Source of the DNA: Pseudomonas sp. C1C7
GTDB taxonomy: Bacteria; Pseudomonadota; Gammaproteobacteria; Pseudomonadales; Pseudomonadaceae
Direction of reading: 5' to 3'
DNA: 64,000 bases
Assembly (NCBI RefSeq): GCF_013359595.1
Contig: NZ_JABFMP010000001.1
Span: 1 to 64,000, forward strand
Part shown: piece by piece, positions 28,951 through 37,867 of the stretch
Layout of the letters: each line of letters begins with the position of its first letter
Numbering within the stretch: position 1 is the stretch's first letter
Position numbers and translations under genes: made by a program
Notes under the pieces: generated by a model
What the model saw: only the letters and a program-made list of their open reading frames with translations
Databases searched by the model: none
What the model was told of the DNA's origin: nothing

Positions 28951-29043
28951 TTCGCGGGCAAGCCTCGCTCCTACAGGGTTTCGTAGTGAACACAAGATAT
29001 GTGTACACCCCAAACCCCTGTGGGAGCGGGCCTGCCCGCGAAG
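28951..29043. repeat. REPIN-like pair of inverted REP units
   Basis: CTTCGCGGGCAAGCCTCGC and GCGGGCCTGCCCGCGAAG face each other across about 60 bp, with flanking GCTCCTACAGG / CCTGTGGGAGC. It lies between the rhlG-like gene and trmO. Confidence 0.85.
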
Positions 29044-29119
29044 ACTGACTAACAGGCAACATCGAACCACCAGTCGATCGGGTTATGATGCCCACCTCAT
29101 TCCCCCTCGACCGCCACCC

Positions 29120-29860
29120 ATGACCTACAGCGTTTCCCCCATCGGCTTCGTCCACTCCTGCTTCAAGGAGAAGTTCGCCATCCCGCGCCAACCGCAACTG
29201 GCCCCGGCTGCCCGCGGTGTCCTGGAACTGGTGGCGCCCTTCGATCAGGGCGATGCGGTGCAGGGCCTGGAGCAGGTCAGTCATGTGTGGCTGCTGTTTC
29301 TGTTCCATCAGGCGCTGGAAGAAAAGCCGCGCCTGAAGGTCCGCCCTCCCCGCCTGGGCGGCAACAAGTCCATGGGCGTGTTCGCCACCCGCGCGACACA
29401 TCGGCCCAACGGCATCGGCCAGTCCGTGGTCAAACTGGACAAGGTCGAAGCCAATCGCCTGTGGATATCCGGCATCGATCTGCTGGACGGCACGCCGATT
29501 CTGGATATCAAACCCTACGTGCCCTACGCCGACATCATCGACACGGCCTCCAACAGCATCGCCAGCGCTGCGCCGCAGTTGATTGAGGTGCAGTGGAGCG
29601 ACAACGCGTTGCAACAGGCTCACGGACACGCTCAGCGCCTTGCGGAGCCATTGGTCGAGCTGATCGAGCAGTGCCTGGCGCAGGATCCGCGCCCGGCGTA
29701 CCAGACACCGGCGCCGGAGCGGGAATATGGCGCGCAATTCTGGGACGTGGACGTGCGCTGGCACTACCCGACGCCGGAGTTGATCCGCGTACTGGAAGTC
29801 GTCCTGAAACCCGACCTACAGCGTTTTGCGTCGGAAACAAAAAAGCCCGCGCTGCCTTGA
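29120..29860 (+). CDS. trmO: tRNA (N6-threonylcarbamoyl-A37)-N6-methyltransferase TrmO
   Basis: This 246-residue protein of the TrmO (TsaA/YaeB) family adds a methyl group to t6A37 of tRNA-Thr. The N-terminal beta-barrel domain contains IGFVHSCFKEKFAIPRQ and the family motif ATRATHRPNGIG (about residues 92-103), followed by LDGTPILDIKPYVPYAD. The last 80 residues are the extra C-terminal domain. The stop codon TGA forms the loop of a terminator hairpin. The ATG has no strong ribosome binding site. Confidence 0.9.
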   Translation: MTYSVSPIGFVHSCFKEKFAIPRQPQLAPAARGVLELVAPFDQGDAVQGLEQVSHVWLLFLFHQALEEKPRLKVRPPRLGGNKSMGVFATRATHRPNGIGQSVVKLDKVEANRLWISGIDLLDGTPILDIKPYVPYADIIDTASNSIASAAPQLIEVQWSDNALQQAHGHAQRLAEPLVELIEQCLAQDPRPAYQTPAPEREYGAQFWDVDVRWHYPTPELIRVLEVVLKPDLQRFASETKKPALP

Positions 29861-29878
29861 GGCAACGCGGGCTTTTTG
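29839..29878. terminator. Bidirectional terminator overlapping the trmO stop
   Basis: Arms AGCCCGCGCTGCC and GGCAACGCGGGCT (one mismatch) surround TTGA, in which TGA is the trmO stop. A and T runs on both sides allow it to end both trmO and the convergent fpr transcript. Confidence 0.88.
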
Positions 29879-29891
29879 GTGTTGCGCCGTC

Positions 29892-30671
29892 TTACTTCTC
29901 GACGAACGCACGCTCGATCAGGTAATCACCCGGCTCGCGCATACGCGGCGAAACGGTCAGGCCGAAGCTGTTCAACACTTCGCTGGTCTCGTCAAGCATG
30001 CTCGGGCTGCCGCACAGCATGGCGCGGTCGTCCTGCGGGTTGATCGGTGGCAGGCCGATGTCGCTGAACAGCTTGCCGCTGCGCATCAGGTCGGTCAGGC
30101 GGCCCTCATTCTCGAACGGCTCGCGGGTCACGGTCGGGTAGTAGATCAACTTGTCACGCAGCGCTTCGCCGAAGAACTCGTTCTGCGGCAGGTGCTCGGT
30201 GATGAACTCGCGGTAAGCGACTTCGTTGACGTAACGAACGCCGTGGCACAGGATCACTTTTTCGAAACGCTCGTAGGTTTCCGGATCCTGAATGACGCTC
30301 ATGAACGGCGCCAGACCGGTACCGGTGCTGAGCAGGTACAGATGCTTGCCAGGCTTCAAGTCATCCAGCACCAGGGTGCCGGTTGGCTTCTTGCTGATGA
30401 TGATCTCGTCGCCTTCCTTCAGATGCTGCAGCTGAGAAGTCAGCGGACCGTCAGGCACCTTGATGCTGAAGAACTCGAGATGCTCTTCCCAGTTCGGGCT
30501 GGCAATCGAGTAAGCGCGCATAAGCGGGCGGCCGTTTGGCTGTTGCAGGCCGATCATCACGAACTGACCGTTCTCGAAGCGCAGGCCCGGATCGCGGGTG
30601 CACTTGAAGCTGAACAGAGTGTCGTTCCAGTGATGAACACTGAGGACACGCTCGTGGTTCATGTTGCTCAT
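29892..30671 (-). CDS. fpr: Ferredoxin-NADP+ reductase
   Basis: This 259-residue FAD enzyme exchanges electrons between NADPH and ferredoxin or flavodoxin and takes part in the oxidative-stress response. FAD binding is seen in RAYSIASPNWEEHLEF (about residues 52-67). NADP binding follows in STGTGLAPFMSVI (about 115-127) and LCGSPSMLDET (about 219-229). It ends FVEK, as Pseudomonas FprA does. The ATG follows AGGAG. It is divergent from a FinR-type LysR regulator known in P. putida to activate fpr. Confidence 0.95.
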   Translation of the reverse strand: MSNMNHERVLSVHHWNDTLFSFKCTRDPGLRFENGQFVMIGLQQPNGRPLMRAYSIASPNWEEHLEFFSIKVPDGPLTSQLQHLKEGDEIIISKKPTGTLVLDDLKPGKHLYLLSTGTGLAPFMSVIQDPETYERFEKVILCHGVRYVNEVAYREFITEHLPQNEFFGEALRDKLIYYPTVTREPFENEGRLTDLMRSGKLFSDIGLPPINPQDDRAMLCGSPSMLDETSEVLNSFGLTVSPRMREPGDYLIERAFVEK

Positions 30672-30805
30672 GTACGGGGACTCCTGGAGATTATCTGCGC
30701 GTGCTCCGAACTCTCTGGAAGGGTGCGCAATTGCATCGCATTCTAATAGCAGAGAGAATATCTGTTAAATGGATTATTAAGATAAGGGTTATCGGTTATA
30801 TCGAT

Positions 30806-31732
30806 ATGCGATTTACTCTTCGTCAACTTCAAGTCTTCGTCGCCGTCGCCCAGCAGGAGAGCGTTTCCCGCGCTGCAGGCCTGCTCAATCTCTCGCAATC
30901 GGCGGCGAGCACCTCGATCACCGAACTGGAGCGTCAGTCCAGTTGCCAGCTGTTCGATCGCGCCGGCAAACGGCTGAGCCTCAACGCCCTCGGCAAGCAG
31001 CTGCTGCCGCAAGCGGTGGCCATGCTCGACCAGGCCAAGGAAATCGAAGACCTGCTCAACGGCAAATCCGGTTTCGGCTCGTTGGCAGTCGGCGCCACCC
31101 TGACCATCGGCAATTACCTGGCCACCCTGCTGATCGGCGGCTTCATGCAGCGCCACCCGGAAAGCCAGGTGAAGCTGCATGTACAGAACACTGCCAATAT
31201 TGTGCAACAGGTCGCTCATTACGAAATTGATCTGGGTCTGATCGAGGGCGATTGCAACCACCCGGACATTGAAGTGCAGAGCTGGGTCGAGGACGAACTG
31301 GTGGTGTTTTGCGCCCCTCAGCACCCTCTGGCCCAACGCGGCACCGCGACCATGGACGAACTGAGCCAGGAAGCCTGGATTCTGCGCGAACAGGGTTCGG
31401 GGACGCGGTTGACCTTCGATCAGGCCATGCGTCATCACCACAGCGCGCTGAACATTCGCCTGGAGCTGGAGCACACCGAAGCGATCAAGCGCGCGGTGGA
31501 GTCCGGGTTGGGGATTGGCTGCATTTCACGGCTGGCACTGCGCGATGCGTTCCGTCGTGGCAGCCTGGTGCCGGTGGAGACGCCGGATCTGGACCTGGCG
31601 CGGCAGTTTTACTTCATCTGGCACAAACAGAAGTACCAGACCTCGGCGATGCGCGAATTCCTCGATCTGTGCCGCGCTTTCACCGCAGGGGTCCAGCGCA
31701 GCGACGAGATCGTACTGCCGGCAATCGCCTAG
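30806..31732 (+). CDS. finR: LysR family regulator FinR
   Basis: This 308-residue transcription factor has an N-terminal winged helix-turn-helix (LRQLQVFVAVAQQESVSRAA then LNLSQSAASTSITELE, residues 4-50) and a C-terminal effector-binding domain. In P. putida, FinR divergently controls fpr in response to superoxide; the same divergent arrangement is present here, with 134 bp between the starts. An inverted repeat ATCG-N7-CGAT (30791-30805) lies directly before the ATG and could be an autoregulatory site. The symbol rests on synteny and overall resemblance. Confidence 0.85.
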   Translation: MRFTLRQLQVFVAVAQQESVSRAAGLLNLSQSAASTSITELERQSSCQLFDRAGKRLSLNALGKQLLPQAVAMLDQAKEIEDLLNGKSGFGSLAVGATLTIGNYLATLLIGGFMQRHPESQVKLHVQNTANIVQQVAHYEIDLGLIEGDCNHPDIEVQSWVEDELVVFCAPQHPLAQRGTATMDELSQEAWILREQGSGTRLTFDQAMRHHHSALNIRLELEHTEAIKRAVESGLGIGCISRLALRDAFRRGSLVPVETPDLDLARQFYFIWHKQKYQTSAMREFLDLCRAFTAGVQRSDEIVLPAIA

Positions 31733-32091
31733 AGCAGAATCACGGCCCAGACCAGGGCAATCATGGTCAGTGCCACCAATTGCGCGGCGCTGCCCATGTC
31801 CTTGGCGTTTTTCGACAGCGGGTGTCGTTCGAGGGAGATGCGGTCGATCGCCGCTTCCACTGCCGAGTTGAGCAACTCGACGATCAGCGCCAGCAGGCAG
31901 ACTGCGATCAGCAGCGCCTGTTCGACGCGGCTGACGTTCAGGAAGAACGACAAGGGAATCAGAATGACGTTGAGCAGAACCAGCTGCCGAAAAGCCGCTT
32001 CGCCGGTAAAGGCGGCGCGCAGACCATCAAAGGAATAGCCGGAGGCATTCAGGATGCGTTTAAGGCCGGTCTGGCCTTTGAAAGGGGACAT
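31729..32091 (-). CDS. dgkA: Diacylglycerol kinase
   Basis: This 120-residue integral membrane kinase phosphorylates diacylglycerol to phosphatidate in lipid recycling. Three hydrophobic segments are visible (LLNVILIPLSFFLNV, ALLIAVCLLALIVEL and LVALTMIALVWAVILL). The family signature ELLNSAVEAAIDR and the KNAKDMGSAAQ loop are intact. The ATG at 32091 is taken; a TTG four codons upstream is also possible. Its end overlaps the end of finR by four bases on the other strand. Confidence 0.93.
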   Translation of the reverse strand: MSPFKGQTGLKRILNASGYSFDGLRAAFTGEAAFRQLVLLNVILIPLSFFLNVSRVEQALLIAVCLLALIVELLNSAVEAAIDRISLERHPLSKNAKDMGSAAQLVALTMIALVWAVILL

Positions 32092-32168
32092 AAGAGTAGG
32101 CAACTGACCAGAAAAGGAGTGAGGAAACTAGATTAACCCAAGTCAAAAAAGCGTGAAGACGCCAACCC

Positions 32169-32819
32169 TCAGTGGCTCGAAATTGACTCAAGTTGTTGCA
32201 GGAGCAACGCTGCCTGGGTCCGGGTTCGTACGTTGAGCTTGCGGAAAATCGCCGTCACGTGCGCCTTGATGGTCGCTTCGGAGACACCCAGCTCGTAGGC
32301 GATCTGCTTGTTCAGCAAACCTTCGCAGACCATGGTCAGCACCCGGAACTGCTGCGGGGTCAGGCTGGCAAGGCCTTCACTGGCCGCCTTGGCTTCTTCG
32401 GAAACGGCAACGGCTTCAAAGGCCTGCGCAGGCCAGTACACGTCACCATCGAGCACCGAACGCACGGCTTTCTGGATCACCTTCAAGTCGCTGGACTTGG
32501 GAATGAAGCCGCTGGCGCCAAACTCTCGGGACTTGACCATCACCGAGGCTTCTTCCTGAGCCGATACCATCACCACCGGAATCTGCGGGTATTGGCCGCG
32601 CAACAGCACCAACCCGGAAAAACCGTAGGCCCCGGGCATGTTCAGGTCCAGCAGCACCAGATCCCAGTCGGCCTTTTCGGTCAGACGGGTTTCCAGTTCG
32701 GCAATGCTTGCCACTTCCACCAGACGGACATCCGGGCCAAGACCCAGGGTCAACGCTTGATGCAAGGCGGAACGAAAAAGCGGGTGGTCATCGGCAATCA
32801 GGATTTCGTATGTGGCCAT
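32169..32819 (-). CDS. ErdR-like LuxR-type response regulator
   Basis: This 216-residue two-component regulator has a receiver domain at residues 1-120, with acidic pocket IADDHPLF, phospho-acceptor Asp in LLDLNMPG, and Lys in FIPKSSD. A LuxR-type helix-turn-helix follows (LTPQQFRVLTMVCEGLLNKQ then ELGVSEATIKAHVTAIFRKL). Length and position next to dgkA match P. aeruginosa ErdR (PA3604), which controls acetate and ethanol metabolism with a sensor kinase encoded elsewhere. The ATG at 32819 has AGGA ten bases upstream; a TTG two codons earlier is less likely. Confidence 0.88.
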   Translation of the reverse strand: MATYEILIADDHPLFRSALHQALTLGLGPDVRLVEVASIAELETRLTEKADWDLVLLDLNMPGAYGFSGLVLLRGQYPQIPVVMVSAQEEASVMVKSREFGASGFIPKSSDLKVIQKAVRSVLDGDVYWPAQAFEAVAVSEEAKAASEGLASLTPQQFRVLTMVCEGLLNKQIAYELGVSEATIKAHVTAIFRKLNVRTRTQAALLLQQLESISSH

Positions 32820-33024
32820 GCTCAAGTGATCCTGTTTTCAAACAACGCCAAGTTTCAAACAACGTCAGGTACGGCCACGGAGCTGCACCCACGGGGCACG
32901 TTCAACACCAGTACATAAGGTGTATCAAATTCAGGCCGTGCCCTAATCGGCGCCAAGCATGCCCAGCGAAACCGGGGTGGTCAAGCCGCATTCCGAGTAC
33001 AGATCTTTGCAGTATGGGCGACAA

Positions 33025-33768
33025 TCAGCCCATGACCGCGCCGTTGTTTTGCACAAACGGCAACAACTCGGCATGCGCCGGTGTTTCAACATTCATGTCC
33101 AATTGTCGCTTGGCATCGAGGTAATGCTGACTGAACACATCGAAATAGGCTTCCAGGGCCGACGCGGCCTGGACATCGCCCGCCAGATCCAGGCACAACG
33201 CCGCGACTTCGGCCGTGCACAGGTGCTCGCTGCGGGTCGAACGACGCAACTGATAGCGCGAGAGTTTTTCGGGCAGCAGGCTGAGGATCGGCAGCGCGTC
33301 GAAATAAGGGCTTTTGCGGAAAATCTTGCGGGCTTCGGTCCAGGTCGCGTCCAGCAGAATGAACAGCGGGCGCTTGCTGCTATCGGACGTCACCGTGTTG
33401 GTCACGCGCTCAGGCGCCACGTACTCGCCGGGGAACACCAGGTAAGGCTGCCATTGCGGATCCGACAGCAGCGCCAGCAATTGCTGATCGACTTCAGTCC
33501 GCGACCAGATGAACGCATGGTTGTCGCGCACCACATCGGCAATCAGCCAACCGGTGTTGCTGGGCTTGAACACTTCCTTGCTGGTCATGATCAGGCAGAT
33601 GCCGGAACGGCTCTCGACCTGCGGGCGCCAGGCGCACAGGCAATGGCTCTCGATCACCCGGCAGGCACGGCAACGGGGCGCGCGCCAACCGCGGGCCTGA
33701 AGCGGCTTGACACCTTCATCTTCACGTTGATCACGCAGGCGGGCTACGGCGTTGGGGGCGTGGTTCAT
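33025..33768 (-). CDS. DTW domain protein, probable tRNA-uridine aminocarboxypropyltransferase
   Basis: This 247-residue protein carries an N-terminal zinc-binding Cys set (CRACRVIESHCLC, about residues 33-45) and the DTW-domain signature DATWTEARKIFRKS (about 141-154). A second conserved segment, RYQLRRSTRSEHLCTAEV, follows. DTW proteins (TapT/TuaA) add a 3-amino-3-carboxypropyl group to uridine 47 of tRNA from S-adenosylmethionine. The ATG at 33768 is preferred over an upstream TTG. It is divergent from the next gene. Confidence 0.87.
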   Translation of the reverse strand: MNHAPNAVARLRDQREDEGVKPLQARGWRAPRCRACRVIESHCLCAWRPQVESRSGICLIMTSKEVFKPSNTGWLIADVVRDNHAFIWSRTEVDQQLLALLSDPQWQPYLVFPGEYVAPERVTNTVTSDSSKRPLFILLDATWTEARKIFRKSPYFDALPILSLLPEKLSRYQLRRSTRSEHLCTAEVAALCLDLAGDVQAASALEAYFDVFSQHYLDAKRQLDMNVETPAHAELLPFVQNNGAVMG

Positions 33769-33957
33769 CAAAGGCAACGCCGGCAGACAGGGAAACTCGA
33801 CACGAACGGCACTCGGGAAGGCAATAAAGACCGGCAGTTTACCAGAGCCGCCGGTGCAAGCCTGTACCGTCCAGACGGGCTCCCCTATAATTCGCCGCCA
33901 CTGAACGCACAGTCACGTGGCTGGTCGAACCACCAGTCACTGAACCAGGAGAGTTTC

Positions 33958-34380
33958 ATGCTGCGCCTTATCGTCCCCACCGCTGCCATTCTGCTGGCGT
34001 CGCCCTTCAGCGCTCAGGCTGCGTCCCTGAGTGAGCAGAATCTGAACAAAGAGCTGCGCAATGTCGCCGTACAAAGCAGCGTTGGCACGCCACGGGCGAT
34101 CAATGAAGACATTCTTGATCAGGGCTACACCGTCGAAGGCAACACGCTGATCAACCACCTGAGCGTGCAGAGCAGCCACGCCCAGAAGATGCGCGCCGAT
34201 CCAAAGGCGGTGTATTTCCAACTCGGCGCCTCGGTCTGCAACAACCCCGGTTTCCGCAAGCTGATGGCAAAAGGCGCGGTGATGCGTTATGACTTCACCG
34301 AGATCAAGACCAATCGTCCGGTAGGCTCGGCAAGCTTCCAGGAATCGGACTGCCCGAAAGCAACGCCGAAGAAAAAGTAA
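33958..34380 (+). CDS. PA3611-like secreted quorum-sensing-regulated protein
   Basis: This 140-residue protein has a signal peptide (MLRLIVPTAAILLASPFSAQA, cleavage about residue 21). The mature part resembles P. aeruginosa PA3611, a small protein of known structure described as a quorum-sensing-regulated virulence factor. It holds two Cys (in GASVCNNPG and ESDCPK) that could form a disulfide. The ATG follows AGGAG. Neighbours dgkA, erdR-like and DTW keep the order seen around PA3603-PA3611, which supports the assignment. Confidence 0.75.
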   Translation: MLRLIVPTAAILLASPFSAQAASLSEQNLNKELRNVAVQSSVGTPRAINEDILDQGYTVEGNTLINHLSVQSSHAQKMRADPKAVYFQLGASVCNNPGFRKLMAKGAVMRYDFTEIKTNRPVGSASFQESDCPKATPKKK

Positions 34381-34581
34381 TCAGTGGGATTTGGCGCGCC
34401 GCTGTTCATCCTCGGCGCGCAGTTCTGCCAGCAGTGCCTGCAAGTAACGCGAACGATGCTCTCCCCCCTCCAGTCGTCGGCAGCACTCTTCTTCAAGACT
34501 CAAATGATTGGTCTCAGCCGATGACTTGAGCAATCGATACAGTTGCGTATCGATCTCTATTTCCAGAACGACTCTGGCCAT
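34381..34581 (-). CDS. Small ribbon-helix-helix (FitA/CopG-like) protein
   Basis: This 66-residue protein starts at an ATG with a near-perfect AGGAGG eight bases upstream. Its start (ARVVLEIEIDTQLYRLLKSSAETNHLS) has the beta-strand-helix-helix pattern of ribbon-helix-helix DNA-binding antitoxins such as FitA. The C-terminal part is a charged helix (LLAELRAEDEQRR). No toxin gene is adjacent, so it may be a solitary regulator. Its stop directly abuts that of the PA3611-like gene. Confidence 0.65.
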   Translation of the reverse strand: MARVVLEIEIDTQLYRLLKSSAETNHLSLEEECCRRLEGGEHRSRYLQALLAELRAEDEQRRAKSH

Positions 34582-35061
34582 GGTTCCCGCCTCCTTGCAA
34601 CTCGCTCTTGTTGAGCGATCAATCCCTGTACCGCTTGAACCTTAAGCCCTGCTTTGACGCAAAGCTGTCGTATGACGCCTGTAAATTAGTAAATCAGAGT
34701 GGCAGACGCACGGTGCAGCTTCAGACGAGCGGTGAAACTACCTTGTAAATAGTCAATAAGCGGTTGCCAGGAAAGACTTTGCGGCGCAATGATCAAGTCA
34801 GCGCAAATCACCACAAGGGTCTAGATTTCAAGGTATCGATCGTTATGTTTCAGGGCTGAAGGGGGCTGCCCGTTACCCGTTGTGTCATGCGAACGTTTCT
34901 TTCATCCAAGGGAAAAACAGAGCCTGTATGGATGACCCGATGTTGTTCGGGTCAAGTGGATCGCCCAGGCATGGGCCTGGGCAGACAGCGACACAGGACG
35001 TGTCGTGGCGTCGACGAATGCGTTGTCGACGCCTTGGGTTCTGTGCAGAAGGAGAAGTTGA
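34582..35061 (+). other. Intergenic region before the LOG-family gene
   Basis: This 480-bp gap holds the promoter of the small ribbon-helix-helix gene on its left and a long leader of the LOG-family gene on its right. The left 300 bp are AT-rich compared with neighbouring genes and show no coding signal. From 34934 to 35033 there are four consecutive hairpins, described separately. Confidence 0.6.
34934..35033 (+). promoter_or_regulatory. Four-hairpin leader of the LOG-family gene
   Basis: Four perfect stems follow one another. Hairpin 1 is GACCCGA/TCGGGTC with a 6-nt loop (34934-34953). Hairpin 2 is GCCCAGGC/GCCTGGGC with loop ATGG (34963-34982). Hairpin 3 is CGACAC/GTGTCG with loop AGGAC (34989-35005). 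Hairpin 4 is GGCGTCGAC/GTCGACGCC with a 9-nt loop (35007-35033). An AAGGAG ribosome binding site and the ATG of the LOG gene come 16-29 bases later. The AGGA loop in hairpin 3 resembles an RsmA/RsmE binding site. The leader could control translation or be a separate small RNA. Confidence 0.6.
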
Positions 35062-36204
35062 ATGCCTTACCAACCGAATGACCTCCTGAGCCGTCATTTT
35101 CAGGAAAGCGGCCACGACCTCATCAGCAAGGTCGAAGAACAACTCAACCTGGTTTCACCCAACAGCCCGAACATCCCCATCTACCGCGACATGATCCTGA
35201 CCGTGCTGCGCATGGCCCAGGAAGATCACAATCGCTGGAATGCCAAAATCACCCTTCAAGCCCTTCGTGAACTGGAGCAAGCGTTCCGGGTACTCGAACA
35301 GTTCAAGGGGCGACGCAAGGTCACGGTATTCGGCTCAGCCCGCACACCGATTGAACACCCGCTGTACGCCATGGCCCGGGAACTCGGTGCCGCGCTCGCC
35401 CGCTCGGAGATGATGGTCATCACCGGCGCCGGCGGCGGCATCATGGCCGCAGCCCACGAAGGAGCCGGACGGGACAACAGCCTGGGCTTCAACATCACCC
35501 TGCCATTCGAACAGCACGCCAACCCCACCGTCAACGGCACGAGCAACCTGCTGCCGTTCCACTTTTTCTTCACCCGCAAGCTGTTCTTCGTCAAGGAAGC
35601 CGATGCCCTGGTGCTCTGCCCGGGCGGGTTCGGCACCCTGGATGAAGCGCTGGAAGTACTGACACTGATCCAGACCGGCAAAAGCCCGCTGGTGCCGGTG
35701 GTGTTGCTGGATGTACCTGGCGGCAAATTCTGGCAAGGAGCGCTGGACTTCATCCACCAACAGTTGGAGGAAAATCGCTACATCCTGCCTACAGACATGA
35801 AACTGGTGAGACTGGTCCACACCGTCGAGGAAGCGGTCGAGCACATCAACCAGTTCTACAGCAACTTCCACTCCAGCCGGTGGCTGAAGCATCAGTTCGT
35901 GATTCGCATGAATCACCGGCTCAGTGATCGAGCACTTGAACACATGCAGGAGGCGTTCGCCGACTTGTGCCTGAGCGATCGGTTCCACCAGCACGCCTAC
36001 AGCGGTGAAGAGCACGATGAAGCGCAGTTCAGCCATCTGGCCCGGCTGGCCTTCGCCTTCAACGCCCGTGATCATGGCCGGCTGCGAGAGTTGGTGGATT
36101 ACATCAACCTGCCGGAAAACTGGGAGCAATCTCAGTCTCAACTTCAGGCCCAAACTCAACCGCAAGTGCAGCAACGCTCGCGGGAAACGTCGAAAGAAAT
36201 CTGA
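35062..36204 (+). CDS. LOG family (TIGR00730-type) nucleotide hydrolase candidate
   Basis: This 380-residue protein has a Rossmann-like LOG domain with the signature PGGFGTLDEALEVLT (about residues 187-201) and the nucleotide-binding loop VITGAGGGIMAAAHEGA. LOG enzymes remove ribose 5-phosphate from nucleoside monophosphates; they were long misnamed lysine decarboxylases. An N-terminal extension of about 80 residues and a C-terminal extension of about 120 residues, Gln-rich at the end, distinguish this longer version. The ATG follows AAGGAG after a structured leader. A bidirectional terminator separates it from recX. Confidence 0.85.
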   Translation: MPYQPNDLLSRHFQESGHDLISKVEEQLNLVSPNSPNIPIYRDMILTVLRMAQEDHNRWNAKITLQALRELEQAFRVLEQFKGRRKVTVFGSARTPIEHPLYAMARELGAALARSEMMVITGAGGGIMAAAHEGAGRDNSLGFNITLPFEQHANPTVNGTSNLLPFHFFFTRKLFFVKEADALVLCPGGFGTLDEALEVLTLIQTGKSPLVPVVLLDVPGGKFWQGALDFIHQQLEENRYILPTDMKLVRLVHTVEEAVEHINQFYSNFHSSRWLKHQFVIRMNHRLSDRALEHMQEAFADLCLSDRFHQHAYSGEEHDEAQFSHLARLAFAFNARDHGRLRELVDYINLPENWEQSQSQLQAQTQPQVQQRSRETSKEI

Positions 36205-36205
36205 G

Positions 36206-36244
36206 GCAAAAAAGGCCCGCTATCGAAATAGCAGGCCTTTTTTA
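36206..36244. terminator. Bidirectional terminator between LOG gene and recX
   Basis: Arms AAAAGGCCCGCTAT and ATAGCAGGCCTTTT (one mismatch) with A and T tracts on both sides serve both convergent transcripts. Confidence 0.9.
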
Positions 36245-36249
36245 TTCAG

Positions 36250-36717
36250 TCAGTAGTCCATGCCTCGGCCGCTGAGCAAGCGGCTGATCATGTCCATCGA
36301 GTATCCCCGATAGGCCAGGAACCTGCCTTGCTTGGCGCGCTCCCGTGCGTCTATCGGCAACTCGGAAAACTTGCGCCGCCAGGTGTCTTTCAGCTGCTCT
36401 TGCCAGTCGATACCGCATTCGCGCAAGGCCAACTCGATATCGCTGCGTTGCAGGCCACGCTGGCTCAACTCTTCACGGATGCGCAAAGGGCCATAACCGG
36501 AACGGGCACGGTAGGAAACGAAGCTTTCGAGATATCGGGATTCGGAGAGCAAGCCCTCTTCCGTGAGTCGGTCGAGCGCTGTTTCGATCAGTTCGGGGAG
36601 AGCGCCGCGCTGACGCAATTTACGCGTCAGCTCGACTCGACCGTGCTCGCGTCGAGCGAGCAGGTCCATGGCGGTTCGCCGCACCGCGACGAGTGTATCG
36701 AGTACGGCGGTCGTCAT
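36250..36717 (-). CDS. recX: Recombination regulatory protein RecX
   Basis: This 155-residue helical protein inhibits RecA filament extension. The three-helix repeats of the family are visible: [38 protein letters not shown] and IDAREREAKQGRF-like segments. It lies eight bases downstream of recA on the same strand, so it is normally made by read-through from recA. Confidence 0.93.
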   Translation of the reverse strand: MTTAVLDTLVAVRRTAMDLLARREHGRVELTRKLRQRGALPELIETALDRLTEEGLLSESRYLESFVSYRARSGYGPLRIREELSQRGLQRSDIELALRECGIDWQEQLKDTWRRKFSELPIDARERAKQGRFLAYRGYSMDMISRLLSGRGMDY

Positions 36718-36725
36718 CGGATCAA

Positions 36726-37784
36726 TCAGATGTCAGCGTCAGCCAGATCGTCTTCGGTCTCTTTAACCGCAGAGGCCTTGGATTCAGCTACCGCAGATGG
36801 AGACAGCAGCTTGTCACGCAGTTGCTTCTCGAGCGCCGCTGCAACGTCCGGGTTATCCGCCAGGTACTTGGCCGAGTTGGCTTTACCCTGACCGATCTTG
36901 GTCCCGTTGTAGGCATACCAGGCACCGGATTTTTCAACGAAACCGTGCAGAACACCCAGGTCGATCATCTCGCCATTGAGGTAGATGCCCTTGCCGTAAA
37001 GAATCTGGAACTCGGCCTGACGGAACGGCGAAGCCACCTTGTTCTTCACAACCTTGACGCGGGTTTCGCTGCCGACGACTTCATCACCTTCTTTCACCGC
37101 GCCAGTGCGACGGATATCCAGACGAACCGAAGCGTAGAACTTCAGCGCGTTACCACCGGTGGTGGTTTCCGGGCTGCCGAACATCACACCGATTTTCATA
37201 CGGATCTGGTTGATGAAGATCACCAGGCAGTTGGCGTTCTTGATGTTACCGGTGATTTTACGCAGCGCCTGGGACATCAGACGGGCTTGCAGGCCCACGT
37301 GCATGTCACCCATTTCGCCTTCGATTTCAGCCTTTGGCACCAGCGCCGCCACGGAGTCGACGATGATCACGTCAACCGCATTGGAACGCACCAGCATGTC
37401 GGTGATTTCCAGAGCCTGTTCGCCGGTGTCCGGCTGGGAAACCAGCAGGTCGTCGACGTTGACGCCCAGCTTGCCGGCGTATTCAGGGTCGAGGGCGTGT
37501 TCGGCGTCGACGAATGCGCAGGTCGCGCCAGCTTTTTGAGCCTGGGCGATCACAGACAAGGTGAGAGTGGTTTTACCGGAAGATTCAGGACCGTAGATTT
37601 CAATGATGCGGCCTTTTGGCAGACCGCCAATGCCCAGAGCGATGTCCAGACCCAGAGAGCCAGTAGAAATGGCCGGGATCGCCTGACGGTCCTGATCGCC
37701 CATACGCATTACGGCACCCTTGCCGAATTGACGTTCGATCTGACCCAGGGCCGCAGCCAAGGCTTTCTTCTTGTTGTCGTCCAT
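36726..37784 (-). CDS. recA: Recombinase RecA
   Basis: This 352-residue ATP-dependent recombinase is also the co-protease of the SOS response. Walker [10 protein letters not shown] (about residues 66-74), the FVDAEHALD segment, Walker B in [10 protein letters not shown] and the L2 loop region around [20 protein letters not shown] are all intact. The ATG at 37784 has GAGGA upstream; a further upstream start would add four residues. A LexA box lies about 40 bp upstream. RecA should also trigger self-cleavage of the tailocin repressor encoded at 56553-57296. Confidence 0.98.
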   Translation of the reverse strand: MDDNKKKALAAALGQIERQFGKGAVMRMGDQDRQAIPAISTGSLGLDIALGIGGLPKGRIIEIYGPESSGKTTLTLSVIAQAQKAGATCAFVDAEHALDPEYAGKLGVNVDDLLVSQPDTGEQALEITDMLVRSNAVDVIIVDSVAALVPKAEIEGEMGDMHVGLQARLMSQALRKITGNIKNANCLVIFINQIRMKIGVMFGSPETTTGGNALKFYASVRLDIRRTGAVKEGDEVVGSETRVKVVKNKVASPFRQAEFQILYGKGIYLNGEMIDLGVLHGFVEKSGAWYAYNGTKIGQGKANSAKYLADNPDVAAALEKQLRDKLLSPSAVAESKASAVKETEDDLADADI

Positions 37785-37824
37785 TAAAGTCCTCACGTAA
37801 TCAATAAGGCCTGACGGCCAACAC

Positions 37825-37840
37825 CTGTATAAGTAGCCAG
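37825..37840 (-). promoter_or_regulatory. LexA box of recA
   Basis: CTGTATAAGTAGCCAG fits CTG-N10-CAG and lies 41-56 bp upstream of the recA start. Confidence 0.88.
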
Positions 37841-37867
37841 TATTATTCCACAGCGTTTGTGGATCGC

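Noticed and set aside
34934..35033. Possible RsmX/RsmY-type small RNA in the LOG leader
   Set aside because: GGA motifs are few, only one lies in a loop, there is no terminal T-rich hairpin and no GacA box was found upstream. A leader element is the simpler reading.
34880..35089. Short plus-strand frames across the LOG leader
   Set aside because: They overlap the four hairpins and the LOG start, have no ribosome binding site and no protein-like pattern.
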